Source of the DNA: Ochrovirga pacifica
GTDB taxonomy: Bacteria; Bacteroidota; Bacteroidia; Flavobacteriales; Flavobacteriaceae
Assembly: GCF_000220525.1 (NCBI RefSeq)
Contig: NZ_AFPK01000044.1
Span: 62,001 to 126,000, forward strand
Direction: 5' to 3'
DNA: 64,000 nucleotides
Below are positions 1 through 9,120 of the stretch, piece after piece. A program made the translations under genes and the position numbers. A model generated the notes under the pieces. It ran no database searches, was not told where the DNA came from, and saw nothing but the letters and a program-made list of their open reading frames with translations. The first letter of the stretch is position 1; each line of letters starts with the position of its first letter.

Positions 1-17
1 TAATTTCTATTTTTCTT

Positions 18-47
18 AAAAAGCTACTCATACCGAGTAGCTTTTTT
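18..47 (+). terminator. Intrinsic terminator of a gene left of the window
   Basis: A 9-bp stem AAGCTACTC / GAGTAGCTT (21-29 with 35-43) closes a 5-base loop and is followed by a T run. A-rich sequence precedes it, so it could act in both directions. The gene it ends lies outside the window. Confidence 0.75.
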
Positions 48-63
48 GTTACTGAACACTTAC

Positions 64-97
64 TGTCTGACAATTTTTCATTTTCACAAGACATTTT
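64..97 (+). promoter_or_regulatory. Candidate heat-shock element upstream of hsp20
   Basis: Two copies of a GACA-(A/T)TTT motif occur here: TGTCTGACAATTTT at 64-77 and AAGACATTTT at 88-97. Closely similar words precede dnaK and clpB in this window. The copies lie about 80-100 bases before the hsp20 start codon. That the motif regulates transcription is inference. Confidence 0.4.
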
Positions 98-168
98 TTC
101 ACTCCATTTTAACAGGCACATCCTTTGTATAGTGATTAAAAAAATGTTTCACCAAAAAAAATTATGTT

Positions 169-606
169 ATGTCTGTAGTAAAATTTTCAAACACATACCC
201 TAGTTTGTTGGATCGTTTTTTTCCGTACGACATATGGACTCAACACACAAAAAACACCAACAAAAACAATGCTTACGAGCCTTTGGTAAATGTATATCAA
301 ACAGAAAAAGGCTATGCAATAGAACTGATTGTGCCTGGTTATAGAAAAGAAGATATACAAATAGAGGTACAAGAAAATTTATTGAGTATTTCTTCTAAAA
401 AACTGCCCCAAGAACAATTACAACCTGAAAAAAAATACACTTATAGAGAATTTTATTATCAGGATTTTAAAAGAAGTTTTAGCTTAACAGAAGAACTTAA
501 TACCGATGGAATTTCTGCAAAATACGAAGAAGGAATTCTAACAGTATCCATTCCTAAAAAAGAAGCTTTACCTTCTAAACCTGTACAATTGATAACAATT
601 GAATAA
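169..606 (+). CDS. Hsp20/alpha-crystallin small heat-shock protein
   Basis: This is an ATP-independent holdase that binds unfolding proteins in the cytoplasm and hands them to DnaK/ClpB. The 145-residue length is usual for bacterial Hsp20. Residues 38-132 form the alpha-crystallin domain: a beta-strand region around 48-76 (YAIELIVPGYRKEDI) and the conserved end GILTVSIP at 122-129. The C-terminal tail contains a Pro/Val-rich IxI-like end. The ATG at 169 is the only sensible start, since a flexible N-terminal arm of about 37 residues precedes the domain. It stands alone, with a GACA/TGTC motif upstream that resembles those before dnaK and clpB. Confidence 0.95.
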   Translation: MSVVKFSNTYPSLLDRFFPYDIWTQHTKNTNKNNAYEPLVNVYQTEKGYAIELIVPGYRKEDIQIEVQENLLSISSKKLPQEQLQPEKKYTYREFYYQDFKRSFSLTEELNTDGISAKYEEGILTVSIPKKEALPSKPVQLITIE

Positions 607-662
607 GCAATTTGCTTGAGTTTTTATTTGATTTTTTATGTGTCTTTTAACCTTTTTACGCT

Positions 663-863
663 ATGATAGAATTACAAAAACATGTATTAAACCAAGTTTA
701 TCCAAACAAAGAGTTATTTATGAAAGAGTTGATGAAATCTAAAAAGTGGTTGCAGCCTCATGAAATTTCTGAATTAAAGAATTGGTTGCTTCAGCGTAAA
801 TTTCATCAACATCAACAGATTGTAGAAGCTGTTTTAGACAATTCTTATCAGTTGGCTTCTTAA
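663..863 (+). CDS. Small conserved hypothetical protein
   Basis: This 66-residue, helix-rich protein has no signal peptide or membrane segment. It is rich in Lys, Gln, His and Leu, with the pattern of two or three amphipathic helices (for example around HEISELKNWLLQRKF). I do not recognise a named family. It lies 56 bases after hsp20 on the same strand and just before a good terminator, so it may be cotranscribed with hsp20 and be stress-linked, which is only inferred from position. Confidence 0.6.
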   Translation: MIELQKHVLNQVYPNKELFMKELMKSKKWLQPHEISELKNWLLQRKFHQHQQIVEAVLDNSYQLAS

Positions 864-872
864 AAACTATTG

Positions 873-910
873 AACTACCATTTCTAAAGATTTAGGAATG
901 GTAGTTTTTT
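873..910 (+). terminator. Intrinsic terminator after the 66-residue ORF
   Basis: A 16-base stem with one mismatch (AACTACCATTTCTAAA at 873-888 pairs with sequence ending GGTAGTT at 907) is followed by a T run. It closes the hsp20/small-ORF transcript. Confidence 0.8.
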
Positions 911-923
911 ACAAGCTAAAAAG

Positions 924-931
924 TAACTTTG
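924..931 (+). promoter_or_regulatory. -7 box (TAACTTTG) for the deacetylase-family gene
   Basis: TAACTTTG matches the Bacteroidota -7 consensus TAnnTTTG. It ends 25 bases before the TTG start codon at 957, which supports that start. No good -33 TTG was seen at the usual spacing. Confidence 0.45.
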
Positions 932-956
932 TACCTACTATTCAAACTTTAATCTT

Positions 957-1859
957 TTGCTAAAAATTGCTTATCACCCTTGCTACGAACATCCGCTTAA
1001 AAAAGGACATCGTTTTCCTATGGAAAAATACGATTTGATACCTAAGCAGCTTATGTACGAGGGAACTTGCGATTTTGAGAATTTCTTTAAGCCACTAAAA
1101 GCTAATTTTTGCGACTTGATAGAAGCCCATACCGAGGCTTATGTAAATCGTCTCCTCAATTTACAATTAACCAAAGAGGAAATTCGACAATCGGGTTTTC
1201 CTTTAAGCAAACAAATCGTAGATAGAGAACTCATCATCACCCAAGGAACTATTGATTGTTCTTATTATGCTTTAGAATATGGTATTGCTATGAACGTTGC
1301 TGGAGGCACGCATCATGCATATAGCAATCGTCCTGATCCTTTTTGTTATCTAAACGATCAAGCTGTTGGAGCTACATATCTACTCAAAAATCGGCTTGCT
1401 AAAAAAGTTTTGATTGTAGACCTGGATGTACACCAAGGAAACGGAACGGCTGAAATCTTTAGAAACACTCCAGAGGTTTTTACTTTTTCCATGCACGGGA
1501 AACACAATTATCCTTTTGAAAAGGAAATCTCTGATTTAGACATAGGCTTAGAGAACAATTGTACAGATGATGAATATTTATCAACCTTAAAACAAGTGTT
1601 ACCTAAACTCCTAAAAGAACAACAACCTGATTTCGTTTTTTATCAATCAGGTGTAGACATTTTAGCTTCCGATAAACTAGGTAAACTAGCTTGTTCTATT
1701 GAAGGTTGTAAAGATCGAGATCAATTTGTATTGGAAACCTTTTTTGAGCTAAATATTCCTGTAGTTTGTTGCATGGGAGGAGGATATTCTAAAGAACTAA
1801 GGACTATTGTAGAAGCGCATTGTAATACGTTTAGAATTGCTAATGAATTAGTTAACTAA
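957..1859 (+). CDS. Histone deacetylase family protein
   Basis: This 300-residue zinc hydrolase belongs to the arginase/deacetylase fold (histone deacetylase, acetoin-utilisation and acetylpolyamine amidohydrolase relatives) and removes acyl groups from lysine or amine substrates in the cytoplasm. Visible catalytic features are GGTHHA (116-121, tandem His119-His120), the zinc ligands Asp157 and His159 in DLDVHQGNG, Asp234 in SGVDIL, and GGGY at 274-277. It starts with TTG: the encoded LKIAYHP opening is where members of this family begin and no ATG lies nearby upstream in frame. A -7 box precedes it. The physiological substrate cannot be told from sequence. Confidence 0.9.
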   Translation: MLKIAYHPCYEHPLKKGHRFPMEKYDLIPKQLMYEGTCDFENFFKPLKANFCDLIEAHTEAYVNRLLNLQLTKEEIRQSGFPLSKQIVDRELIITQGTIDCSYYALEYGIAMNVAGGTHHAYSNRPDPFCYLNDQAVGATYLLKNRLAKKVLIVDLDVHQGNGTAEIFRNTPEVFTFSMHGKHNYPFEKEISDLDIGLENNCTDDEYLSTLKQVLPKLLKEQQPDFVFYQSGVDILASDKLGKLACSIEGCKDRDQFVLETFFELNIPVVCCMGGGYSKELRTIVEAHCNTFRIANELVN

Positions 1860-1957
1860 TTTTTATTACACTTATTTTTTTTAAGACAGCTACTATAAAT
1901 CCCTTTTTTTTATTATTCTTGTTAAGAATACTCTATTCAACATAAAAAAATTGCATA

Positions 1958-4255
1958 ATGAAAAAAATTCTATTAGTCTTTGCATTTGCATTGGTTGGTC
2001 ATGTTTTACATGCTCAAAAAATTATTAAAAATCCTGAATTTAGTGCTACTACTGCCACTAATGTAAAAATTAAAAAAATTGAACTTTATGATACTATAAC
2101 CAAAATAGATTTTGAAGTAAAATATTATCCAAAATGATGGATTCGTGTATCTTCTAACGAAACATACATTCAAAACAGCAAAGGAGGTAAAAAGTTGTTT
2201 GTTACCAATGCAAAGGGAATTGAACTCAATCAAAAACATTGGACTCCAGAAAGTGGACTAAATACATACACACTGTACTTTCCTGCTTTAGATAAAAATA
2301 CTAAAACTATAGATTTTCTAGAAGAAAGTTGGAAAATATACGATATCAATTTATCCGAAAATAAAAAAACCTCACTAATTCCTGAAGAAATTAAAGGTAA
2401 TTGGCTAAAAACAAATGGTAGTAACGAATGGTTAATAAGCCTACTTAATGATGTTGTTATTTATAAAAATAAGGTTTGGAAAAAAATAGCTATCCAAAGA
2501 AAAAGAGGCAAATATGAATTGATTTTACATGACAATAATCAACAAGAAAAAATAACTATTAAAAAAAAGACAAGATTGTAGTACAAAATTCGCTTAAAGA
2601 AAAGTTTCTATTAAGTAAGTCAAAAACTTTTAATAAAAGATATCATAACCCTAATGATAAAGAATACAAAACTCCAATCTTTAAATCAGAAACCGCTATT
2701 TACAAAGGGTTTATTAAGGGATATCATCCTAAAATGAGGAAAACAGGAATGGTTTATGCAAATAACATCATTACTCATAAGCAAAATTCACACTTAATTG
2801 CTATAGAACCAGATGGAAGCTTTTCTTGTCAAATTCCGTTAATCCATCCACAAGATGTTTTGGTTAGGATTTTAAAAATAAACAAGAGTGTTTACTTAGA
2901 GCCTGGGGAAACAACTTTTGAGTTCATAGATTTCTCGAAATATGCAACTCCCCGTAAATTTAGAAAAAAACAAGAACAAAAATCTTTGTTTATGGGAGGG
3001 GTTGCAAAAATTAACTCTGACTTGCTAGCTATGGATAGCATATCTTATTTTGACTATTACAAAATACAAAAAAAAATTCTTAATATGACAGGTGATACTT
3101 ACAAAGCGTATTGTCTTGAAATTATGAATAAAGAGAATAAAGTTTTAGAAAATTTTACTCAAAACAATCAAGTAAGTAAAAAAGCACTTCAAATTAAAAA
3201 AATGCAAATTCAATACAATGCATACACTAATATACTGAGTTTTAACAGATATAGAAATCAAGCCTATTGTAAAAAACATAAAATCCCTAGAAACCAAAGA
3301 GAGATTCCTTTAAAAGAAAAAATATTTAAACCTACGTTTTATGACTTTATTAAAAACAACCCTAATATTAAGAAACCTATTTCGGTAGTTTCTGGAAACG
3401 CTTACAATAGATTAATTAATAAACTACGCTTTTCTAAAAGTATTCGTAGATATTCAATTGAAAAAAAACAACATGAGGTCGTTGTATTTGATTCTATTAC
3501 TAAAAAAAATAAAACTATTAATGCATCTGTTCTAAAAGACTTAGTAACTGGCAAAATATTAAATTTTAAAACTTTTGACGATTTTCAAAAATTCATTTCT
3601 GATAATTTTAAAAACTGTTATAATTTACAAGATGATTTTGCTACAGAAATTATGTTTGCCCAATCTAAATTTTAACTGAATAGCAATGAATTAGAAGCTT
3701 TTAACGACAAAACAAAAGCCGAAATCAAACAAAAAATCTCTCATCCTTTTTTGGTAAAATGGATATTTGACTATGATAATAAAAAAGTGGGGAAAATTAA
3801 GAAAACGATAGAAGCTAATAAAAATAAATCGGGATACACCGTTAATGAAACCCCTAAGAATACAGGCAACAAACTATTTGAAACCACAATGAAAAAATAC
3901 AAAGGTAAAATTGTTTTTGTTGATTTTTGGGCTACTTGGTGTGGACCTTGTCGTAATGGGATCAAAAAAATGAAGACTTTAAAAAACAAACTCAAAGATA
4001 AAAACATTCAATTTGTATATATTACCAATCAAAGTTCACCAAAAAAAATGTGGGATATGATGGTACCTGATATTAAAGGAGATCATTACCGTGTGAATAA
4101 AGACGAATGGAATTATCTATCCTCAAAATTTAAATATTACTGGTATTCCACACTACGTACTAGTAGACCAGGAAGGAAATGTTGCTGATAAAAAAATTTA
4201 TTTTAATTCCTCCAACAAACAACTCAATGCTCTTTTTGATAAATACTTACAATAA
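1958..4255 (+). pseudogene. Disrupted TlpA-family thiol-disulfide oxidoreductase
   Basis: The intact gene would encode a secreted protein of about 765 residues: signal peptide (MKKILLVFAFALVGHVLHA), a long N-terminal region rich in aromatic and lysine residues, and a C-terminal TlpA/thioredoxin domain with WCGPC at 3937-3951. Four lesions break it. An in-frame TGA at 2135 sits beside a TGG and probably replaces Trp. One base is lost in the A8 run at 2561-2568, moving to the next frame. An in-frame TAA lies at 3673. One base is gained near 4132, after which the frame reads NITGIPHYVLVDQEG and ends at 4253-4255. Homologous coding continues across every lesion. Such proteins normally act in periplasmic disulfide exchange. 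With four lesions, decay is far likelier than sequencing error or recoding. Confidence 0.88.
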
Positions 4256-4316
4256 ACCCTGATTTACCAAAACTCAACCTATTATTTTACATATATACTT
4301 TTCTCTTTAATTATAT

Positions 4317-4353
4317 AAAAAACCCGTTTCTAATAAATTAGAAACGGGTTTTT
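4317..4353. terminator. Bidirectional terminator between the pseudogene and dnaK
   Basis: AACCCGTTTCTAA (from 4321) pairs with TTAGAAACGGGTT (to 4350). There is an A run on the left and a T run on the right, so it can stop both converging transcripts. Confidence 0.85.
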
Positions 4354-4381
4354 AGGTATCAAAAAACTAGTGTTTTATTTC

Positions 4382-6286
4382 TTACTTCACCTCTTCAAAA
4401 TCTACATCTTCTACAGAATCTTCAGAGTTGTCTTTGTTTGGTTGTGCCTGTTGTGCTCCGGCATCTGCTCCTCCTTGGTTTGCCTGAGCAGCCGCTTGGA
4501 ATTCTGCAGCAGCTCCTTGCAAAGCAGTGTTCAACTTCTCAATTGCAGGATCAATACCTTCTACATTTTTAGCAGCATGAGCAGCTTTCAGTTCAGTTAA
4601 AGCATCGTCGATTGGCTTTTTCTTGTCTTCTGGTAATTTTCCTTCTACTTCTTTCAATTGTTTTTCTGTTTGGAAAATCATTTGATCAGCAGTGTTCAAT
4701 TTTTCAGCTGTTTCTTTTGCTTTTTTATCAGCATCAGCGTTTGCCTCTGCATCGGCTTTCATTTTAGCAATTTCTTCTTCTGATAATCCTGAAGAAGCTT
4801 CAATCTTAATTTCTTGAGATTTATTAGTTGCTTTATCTACTGCCGATACTTTGATGATTCCATTGGCATCAATATCAAAAGTTACTTCAATTTGAGGTAC
4901 TCCTCTTTGTGCTGGCGGAATGTCAGTTAATTGGAAACGTCCAATGGTTTTGTTATCCGCAGCCATAGCTCTTTCTCCTTGTAGCACGTGGATATCAACA
5001 GAAGGTTGGTTGTCTACAGCTGTAGAGAATACTTGTGACTTTTTAGTAGGAATTGTAGTATTTGCTTCAATTAACTTAGTAAATACATTCCCCATAGTCT
5101 CAATACCTAATGACAAAGGTGTAACGTCTAATAACAATACATCTTTTACATCTCCAGCTAAAACTCCACCCTGAATAGCAGCTCCAATGGCAACTACCTC
5201 ATCTGGGTTTACTCCTTTGTTTGGTTCTTTTCCAAAGAATTTTTTAACTTCTTCTTGAATTACAGGAATACGAGTAGATCCTCCTACTAAAATAACCTCA
5301 TCAATATCAGAAGTGTCTAAATCTGCATCAGCTAATGCTTTTTTCACTGGTTCCATAGAACGAACTACCAATTCAGCAGCCAATTGCTCAAACTTAGCTC
5401 TAGTTAATGTTTTTACCAAGTGCTTAGGTCCAGAAGCCGTTGCAGTTACGTAAGGTAAATTGATTTCTGTTTGTGCAGAAGAAGACAATTCTATCTTCGC
5501 TTTTTCAGCTGCTTCTCTTAAACGTTGCAAAGCCATAGGGTCTTTACGTAAATCTACTTGCTCTTCAGCATTAAACTCATCTGCCAACCAGTCTATAATT
5601 ACTTCATCAAAGTTATCTCCTCCTAAGTGGGTATCTCCGTTTGTTGATAATACTTCAAATACACCGTCTCCAATTTCTAAGATAGAGATATCAAAAGTAC
5701 CTCCTCCTAAATCGTACACAGCAATTTTTTGATCGCTACCTTTTTTATCAATACCATAAGCTAATGCAGCAGCTGTTGGCTCATTAATAATACGTTGTAC
5801 TTTTAAACCTGCAATTTCTCCAGCCTCTTTAGTAGCCTGACGTTGTGCATCGTTAAAGTAAGCCGGTACCGTAATTACAGCTTCCGTAACATCTTGTCCT
5901 AAGTAGTCTTCTGCTGTTTTTTTCATTTTCTGCAAAGTCATCGCAGAAATTTCTTGTGGCGTATACAAACGACCATCAATATCAATACGTGGTGTATCGT
6001 TGTCTCCTTTTACTACTTTATAAGGCACTCTTCCTGCTTCTGTTGCAGACTCAGAGTACTTGTTCCCCATAAAACGTTTTACAGAATAAATAGTTTTTGT
6101 TGGGTTGGTTACCGCTTGTCTTTTTGCCGGGTCTCCAATTTTACGTTCTCCTCCTTCTACAAATGCTACAATAGATGGAGTGGTTCTTTTTCCTTCTGCG
6201 TTAGGAATTACCACTGGATCGTTTCCTTCCATTACAGAAACACATGAGTTGGTAGTCCCTAAGTCAATTCCAATAATCTTACTCAT
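4382..6286 (-). CDS. dnaK: Molecular chaperone DnaK (Hsp70)
   Basis: DnaK is the ATP-driven Hsp70 chaperone that binds exposed hydrophobic peptides with DnaJ and GrpE. The 634-residue length is normal. Residues 1-380 form the actin-like ATPase domain with the phosphate-1 motif GIDLGTTNS at the N-terminus and [10 protein letters not shown] (phosphate 2). The interdomain linker region [15 protein letters not shown] is followed by the substrate-binding domain. The protein ends in the acidic tail ...DVDFEEVK that recruits partners. No dnaJ or grpE lies beside it. The upstream region has no CIRCE element but carries TGTCA/TGACA motifs resembling those before hsp20 and clpB. Confidence 0.99.
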   Translation of the reverse strand: MSKIIGIDLGTTNSCVSVMEGNDPVVIPNAEGKRTTPSIVAFVEGGERKIGDPAKRQAVTNPTKTIYSVKRFMGNKYSESATEAGRVPYKVVKGDNDTPRIDIDGRLYTPQEISAMTLQKMKKTAEDYLGQDVTEAVITVPAYFNDAQRQATKEAGEIAGLKVQRIINEPTAAALAYGIDKKGSDQKIAVYDLGGGTFDISILEIGDGVFEVLSTNGDTHLGGDNFDEVIIDWLADEFNAEEQVDLRKDPMALQRLREAAEKAKIELSSSAQTEINLPYVTATASGPKHLVKTLTRAKFEQLAAELVVRSMEPVKKALADADLDTSDIDEVILVGGSTRIPVIQEEVKKFFGKEPNKGVNPDEVVAIGAAIQGGVLAGDVKDVLLLDVTPLSLGIETMGNVFTKLIEANTTIPTKKSQVFSTAVDNQPSVDIHVLQGERAMAADNKTIGRFQLTDIPPAQRGVPQIEVTFDIDANGIIKVSAVDKATNKSQEIKIEASSGLSEEEIAKMKADAEANADADKKAKETAEKLNTADQMIFQTEKQLKEVEGKLPEDKKKPIDDALTELKAAHAAKNVEGIDPAIEKLNTALQGAAAEFQAAAQANQGGADAGAQQAQPNKDNSEDSVEDVDFEEVK

Positions 6287-6369
6287 AATGATTTATTATT
6301 TAATAAAGTTGTTGATTCAATTTTACAGTTTCAATTAGTCAATATGTATGCCATGAAAATTGAGTTCGC

Positions 6370-6399
6370 AAATTGTCAGAAGTAAGTGACAAGCTGTCA
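6370..6399 (-). promoter_or_regulatory. GACA/TGTC palindrome and repeat upstream of dnaK
   Basis: TGACA-AGC-TGTCA at 6387-6399 is a perfect 5-bp inverted repeat. Beside it, AAATTGTCAGA at 6370-6380 reads TCTGACAATTT on the dnaK strand, a word also found upstream of hsp20. The region lies 84-113 bases before the dnaK start codon. A role as heat-shock operator or promoter is inferred. Confidence 0.45.
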
Positions 6400-6426
6400 G
6401 AAAAAACAAGAAAAGTTTTACTTGTC

Positions 6427-7101
6427 TTATAAATTGTAATAGAAGTCTCGAAGCTGCTTCTCTTTTATATGCTGAATTCTTATGGTTTCCTTTTTATTTT
6501 CTAATTCCAACAATTGATGAAAACCTGAGTTCAGCGAACAGTAATTTAATTCTAATCCAACATCATGTTTGACAAGCATTGCATGATTGGATGCATCCTT
6601 AACAGCAATTTCTTTATTTAAAGGTGTCAAGTGATATTTATTAAATAATACTTTTAAAATATGTTGCTTGGATGTTTTTTTTACTACTGAAAACTTAGCG
6701 GTGATTAAGAAAAGATTCTTTTTAAAAAAATGAAAATCAACCCTTACATTCTGCTTACCAAAAGTTTGTTTGTAGTAGAATATATTTACATCTGTTCCTT
6801 TATGAAGATTAACGATGGCATTGGGCAAACCTAGAGCTTTTAAAACTTCCCTTTTTGTACTTTCTAATTTGATTCCTAAAAAAGATATAGGTGTAGGTGT
6901 TGACTGATAATTGTTTTGTAAAAAATCGGCAACAATATGGTTGTAAGATTTTACATCTGTAAAGGTTTCTTTTAAGTCTTTTTTATGTTTGTTTGTTGGG
7001 TAATAGTATGCTCCTGGTATAAAATTACCTGGTAAAATGCTACTGCCAAAAAGTATATTTTTGACTCGTAACTTGGGTCTTTTTTGAAAGAAATGCAGCA
7101 T
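6427..7101 (-). CDS. Hypothetical protein, 224 residues
   Basis: No family is recognised. The protein is basic, rich in Lys, Asn and aromatic residues, and has no clear signal peptide or transmembrane helix. A middle segment (about residues 70-150) reads as alternating strands: GIKLESTKREVLKALGLPNA, then NIFYYKQTFGKQNVRVDFHF. This is reminiscent of SmpA/BamE-like or DUF-type alpha/beta domains that begin with 'G.....t..ev...lG.P', but the match is too weak to assign. It lies upstream of dnaK on the same strand, 140 bases away, with the dnaK regulatory region between, so it is probably a separate unit. Confidence 0.6.
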   Translation of the reverse strand: MLHFFQKRPKLRVKNILFGSSILPGNFIPGAYYYPTNKHKKDLKETFTDVKSYNHIVADFLQNNYQSTPTPISFLGIKLESTKREVLKALGLPNAIVNLHKGTDVNIFYYKQTFGKQNVRVDFHFFKKNLFLITAKFSVVKKTSKQHILKVLFNKYHLTPLNKEIAVKDASNHAMLVKHDVGLELNYCSLNSGFHQLLELENKKETIRIQHIKEKQLRDFYYNL

Positions 7102-7211
7102 ACTAGGGGTGAATTAGGGTATCATTTCTTAATCATAGATTAGTACCTAAGTACTACAGCTAAAATATACGTATTTCTACGTTAATACTATGACAAACCT
7201 CATGTTTAAAA

Positions 7212-7253
7212 TTGATTAAAATCAACCCGAACAACAGTGTTGATTTTAATCAA
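7212..7253. repeat. 15-bp perfect inverted repeat
   Basis: TTGATTAAAATCAAC (7212-7226) and GTTGATTTTAATCAA (7239-7253) are exact reverse complements around a 12-base loop. Each arm is itself nearly palindromic. On the minus strand the stem is followed by TTTT, so it may be a second terminator behind the one at 7325-7359. It could also be an operator. The rest of 7102-7382 holds no gene. Confidence 0.6.
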
Positions 7254-7312
7254 CTCAGTGTTAAAACTATTTATAAACGTATTCATGATGGTGGTGGTTA
7301 TTTAATAATATT

Positions 7313-7359
7313 TCTTTTAAAAAAAATCCGCATTGCAGTAGTAAGTTGCAATGCGGATT
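7313..7359 (-). terminator. Terminator of the PASTA-rluD-yaaA operon
   Basis: A perfect 13-bp stem, AATCCGCATTGCA (7325-7337) with TGCAATGCGGATT (7347-7359), is followed on the minus strand by a run of eight T residues. It lies 24 bases beyond the stop of the 307-residue secreted protein. Confidence 0.85.
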
Positions 7360-7382
7360 GTGAGATGTTAAAATTAAGTCTC

Positions 7383-8306
7383 TTATTCTATAAACTCAAT
7401 GATTTTGTTTTCAACAGCTAAGCCGTCTTTAGATACTACTTCTTTTTCTTCAATAGTGTAAGTTGTCCATCCAGTTCCTTCATGAATTACAGATGAAATA
7501 TAAGTAGTATTTGTTAATTTTGGAAAGTCTATTAAGGTTGGAAACAAACTTTGAGCCTCTTTAGGCATATTAGACTTGATAAAATCGTAGGTTACTTTGG
7601 TTAACTGCTCACTATCGATCTCAGTTATTGATCTTAAAACAATGGTCCCTTCTTCTTTATCTATTTCATCCAAACTTACACTTAATTGTGCATCAAAAGA
7701 AGAACCTCCTAGTGAGTTAGATACCTTAGTAGCTCCTTGATACTTTTTATTTAGCTCATAACTCCCTCCATGAAAATGATAAAATTGTTGTGCATCTTTC
7801 ATTAAATTGTTCCTTATTCCTTCTTTACTAGCAAAAATAGTTTTTACTTTTTGCAAGGCATTTTTCATAATCTCATTCTCCTTCTCAATCTCTTCTAAAG
7901 AACTTATTTGTTGTAAAACAGTGTCTCTTACGGCCTCCCAGTTTACAATATCTAAAACACCTCCTAATTCATTGGTTTTAAACTTTACTAACAAATTATT
8001 ATTTAACCTATTTATCTTTTGATAAACTGGGTTGTCTGAAGTAATAAGACAGTTGGTGTACAACCAATCTACGGTATAACCTGTGGCAGTTGAATCTTTT
8101 ACCGTAATTTTTAAATCACAAGTTGATTGGAACGTATATACGGTATCTTTTTCTTTGACTGTAAATTTTTCTTGAGAAACTTTAAACATATGACTTTCGT
8201 TCAAGTTCCAATATCCTACAACCTGAGCTACTGTATCGTTTAAAATTTGTCCATAAAAGTTTGTAGATACTCCTATTAAAAGTATCACTAGTGCAATTTT
8301 TTTCAT
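7383..8306 (-). CDS. Secreted hypothetical protein, 307 residues
   Basis: A classical signal peptide (MKKIALVILLIGVSTNFYG, cleavage before Q) directs this protein to the periplasm or outer membrane. The mature part is rich in beta strands, with a lysine/glutamate-rich helical stretch around residues 128-170. The recurrent short strands (for example DLKITVKDSTATGYTVDW and GTIVLRSITEID) are typical of lipocalin-like or DUF proteins of Bacteroidota, but I do not recognise a named family. It is the last gene of the leftward PASTA-RluD-YaaA operon, 24 bases after yaaA, and is followed by a strong terminator. Confidence 0.75.
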   Translation of the reverse strand: MKKIALVILLIGVSTNFYGQILNDTVAQVVGYWNLNESHMFKVSQEKFTVKEKDTVYTFQSTCDLKITVKDSTATGYTVDWLYTNCLITSDNPVYQKINRLNNNLLVKFKTNELGGVLDIVNWEAVRDTVLQQISSLEEIEKENEIMKNALQKVKTIFASKEGIRNNLMKDAQQFYHFHGGSYELNKKYQGATKVSNSLGGSSFDAQLSVSLDEIDKEEGTIVLRSITEIDSEQLTKVTYDFIKSNMPKEAQSLFPTLIDFPKLTNTTYISSVIHEGTGWTTYTIEEKEVVSKDGLAVENKIIEFIE

Positions 8307-8330
8307 TCTTTTCCTTTTTCTTATTAAATG

Positions 8331-9089
8331 CTATCTTGTAAAAATCAATTCTGTATCTGTAGATAAATTGGCATCAAATGCGTAACCTTCATAATTAAAA
8401 CCTTTTAGCCCTTCTAAGTCTTGTACATTGTGATCTACAATATAACGTACCATCAATCCTCTGGCTTTTTTGGCATAAAAAGAGATAATTTTTAACTTGC
8501 CATCTTTATACTCTTTAAAATTGGGAGTTATTACAGGTACTTTTAACAGTTTTGGCTTTACAGCTTTAAAATATTCATTGCTTGCTAGGTTGATAAACAA
8601 TTCGTTTTCTTCTAGTTCATCGTTAAGTTTTTGAGTAATTTCATCTCCCCAAAACTCATACAAATTGCTATGTTTTCCAATATTTAACTTGGTTCCCATC
8701 TCTAGTCGATACGGTTGCATTAAATCCAATGGTTTTAAGATTCCATACTGACCAGATAAAATCCTTAATGTTTGTTGTAAATTTTCAATTTGTTGGGGTT
8801 CTAGATTATAAGCATCTAAACCAGCGTACACATCTCCGTTAAAGGCAAACACTGCTTGTCTAGCATTGTCTTTAGTAAAAGGTAAGCTCCACTCCTGATT
8901 GCGTTGCCAATTCAATTCGCTTAACTTGTCAGATATATTCATTAAGCCTGATAAATCTTTAGGAGATTTCTTTTTCAACTCTTTATTTAGTTTTTCTGCT
9001 TGCTCTAAAAACACTCCTTGTGTAAAGGTCTTTGTGGGAAGTTTAGTGTCAAAATCTAGAGATTTTGCTGGAGAAACAACAATTTTCAT
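8331..9089 (-). CDS. yaaA: Peroxide stress protein YaaA (UPF0246)
   Basis: YaaA limits intracellular iron and oxidative DNA damage during hydrogen peroxide stress in Escherichia coli, and its fold binds DNA. This 252-residue protein has the family opening MKIVVSPAKSLDF, the FNGDVYAGLDA motif near residue 89, the LSGQYGILKPLDLMQPYRLEMG segment (about 110-132), and the C-terminal FYAKKARGLMVRYI region. The length is normal. It lies 31 bases after the pseudouridine synthase gene in the same leftward operon. Confidence 0.95.
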   Translation of the reverse strand: MKIVVSPAKSLDFDTKLPTKTFTQGVFLEQAEKLNKELKKKSPKDLSGLMNISDKLSELNWQRNQEWSLPFTKDNARQAVFAFNGDVYAGLDAYNLEPQQIENLQQTLRILSGQYGILKPLDLMQPYRLEMGTKLNIGKHSNLYEFWGDEITQKLNDELEENELFINLASNEYFKAVKPKLLKVPVITPNFKEYKDGKLKIISFYAKKARGLMVRYIVDHNVQDLEGLKGFNYEGYAFDANLSTDTELIFTR

Positions 9090-9120
9090 TTTTTTATTTT
9101 ATTAGATGACTATCCTTTAT

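Noticed and set aside
2135-2137. In-frame TGA read as selenocysteine or programmed readthrough
   Set aside because: The position is expected to be Trp, no selenocysteine insertion hairpin was seen, and the same gene has a second stop and two frameshifts, so decay is the simpler reading.
7212-7421. Open reading frame of 69 codons on the plus strand
   Set aside because: It begins inside the inverted repeat, runs through the terminator hairpin and ends within the secreted-protein gene on the other strand.
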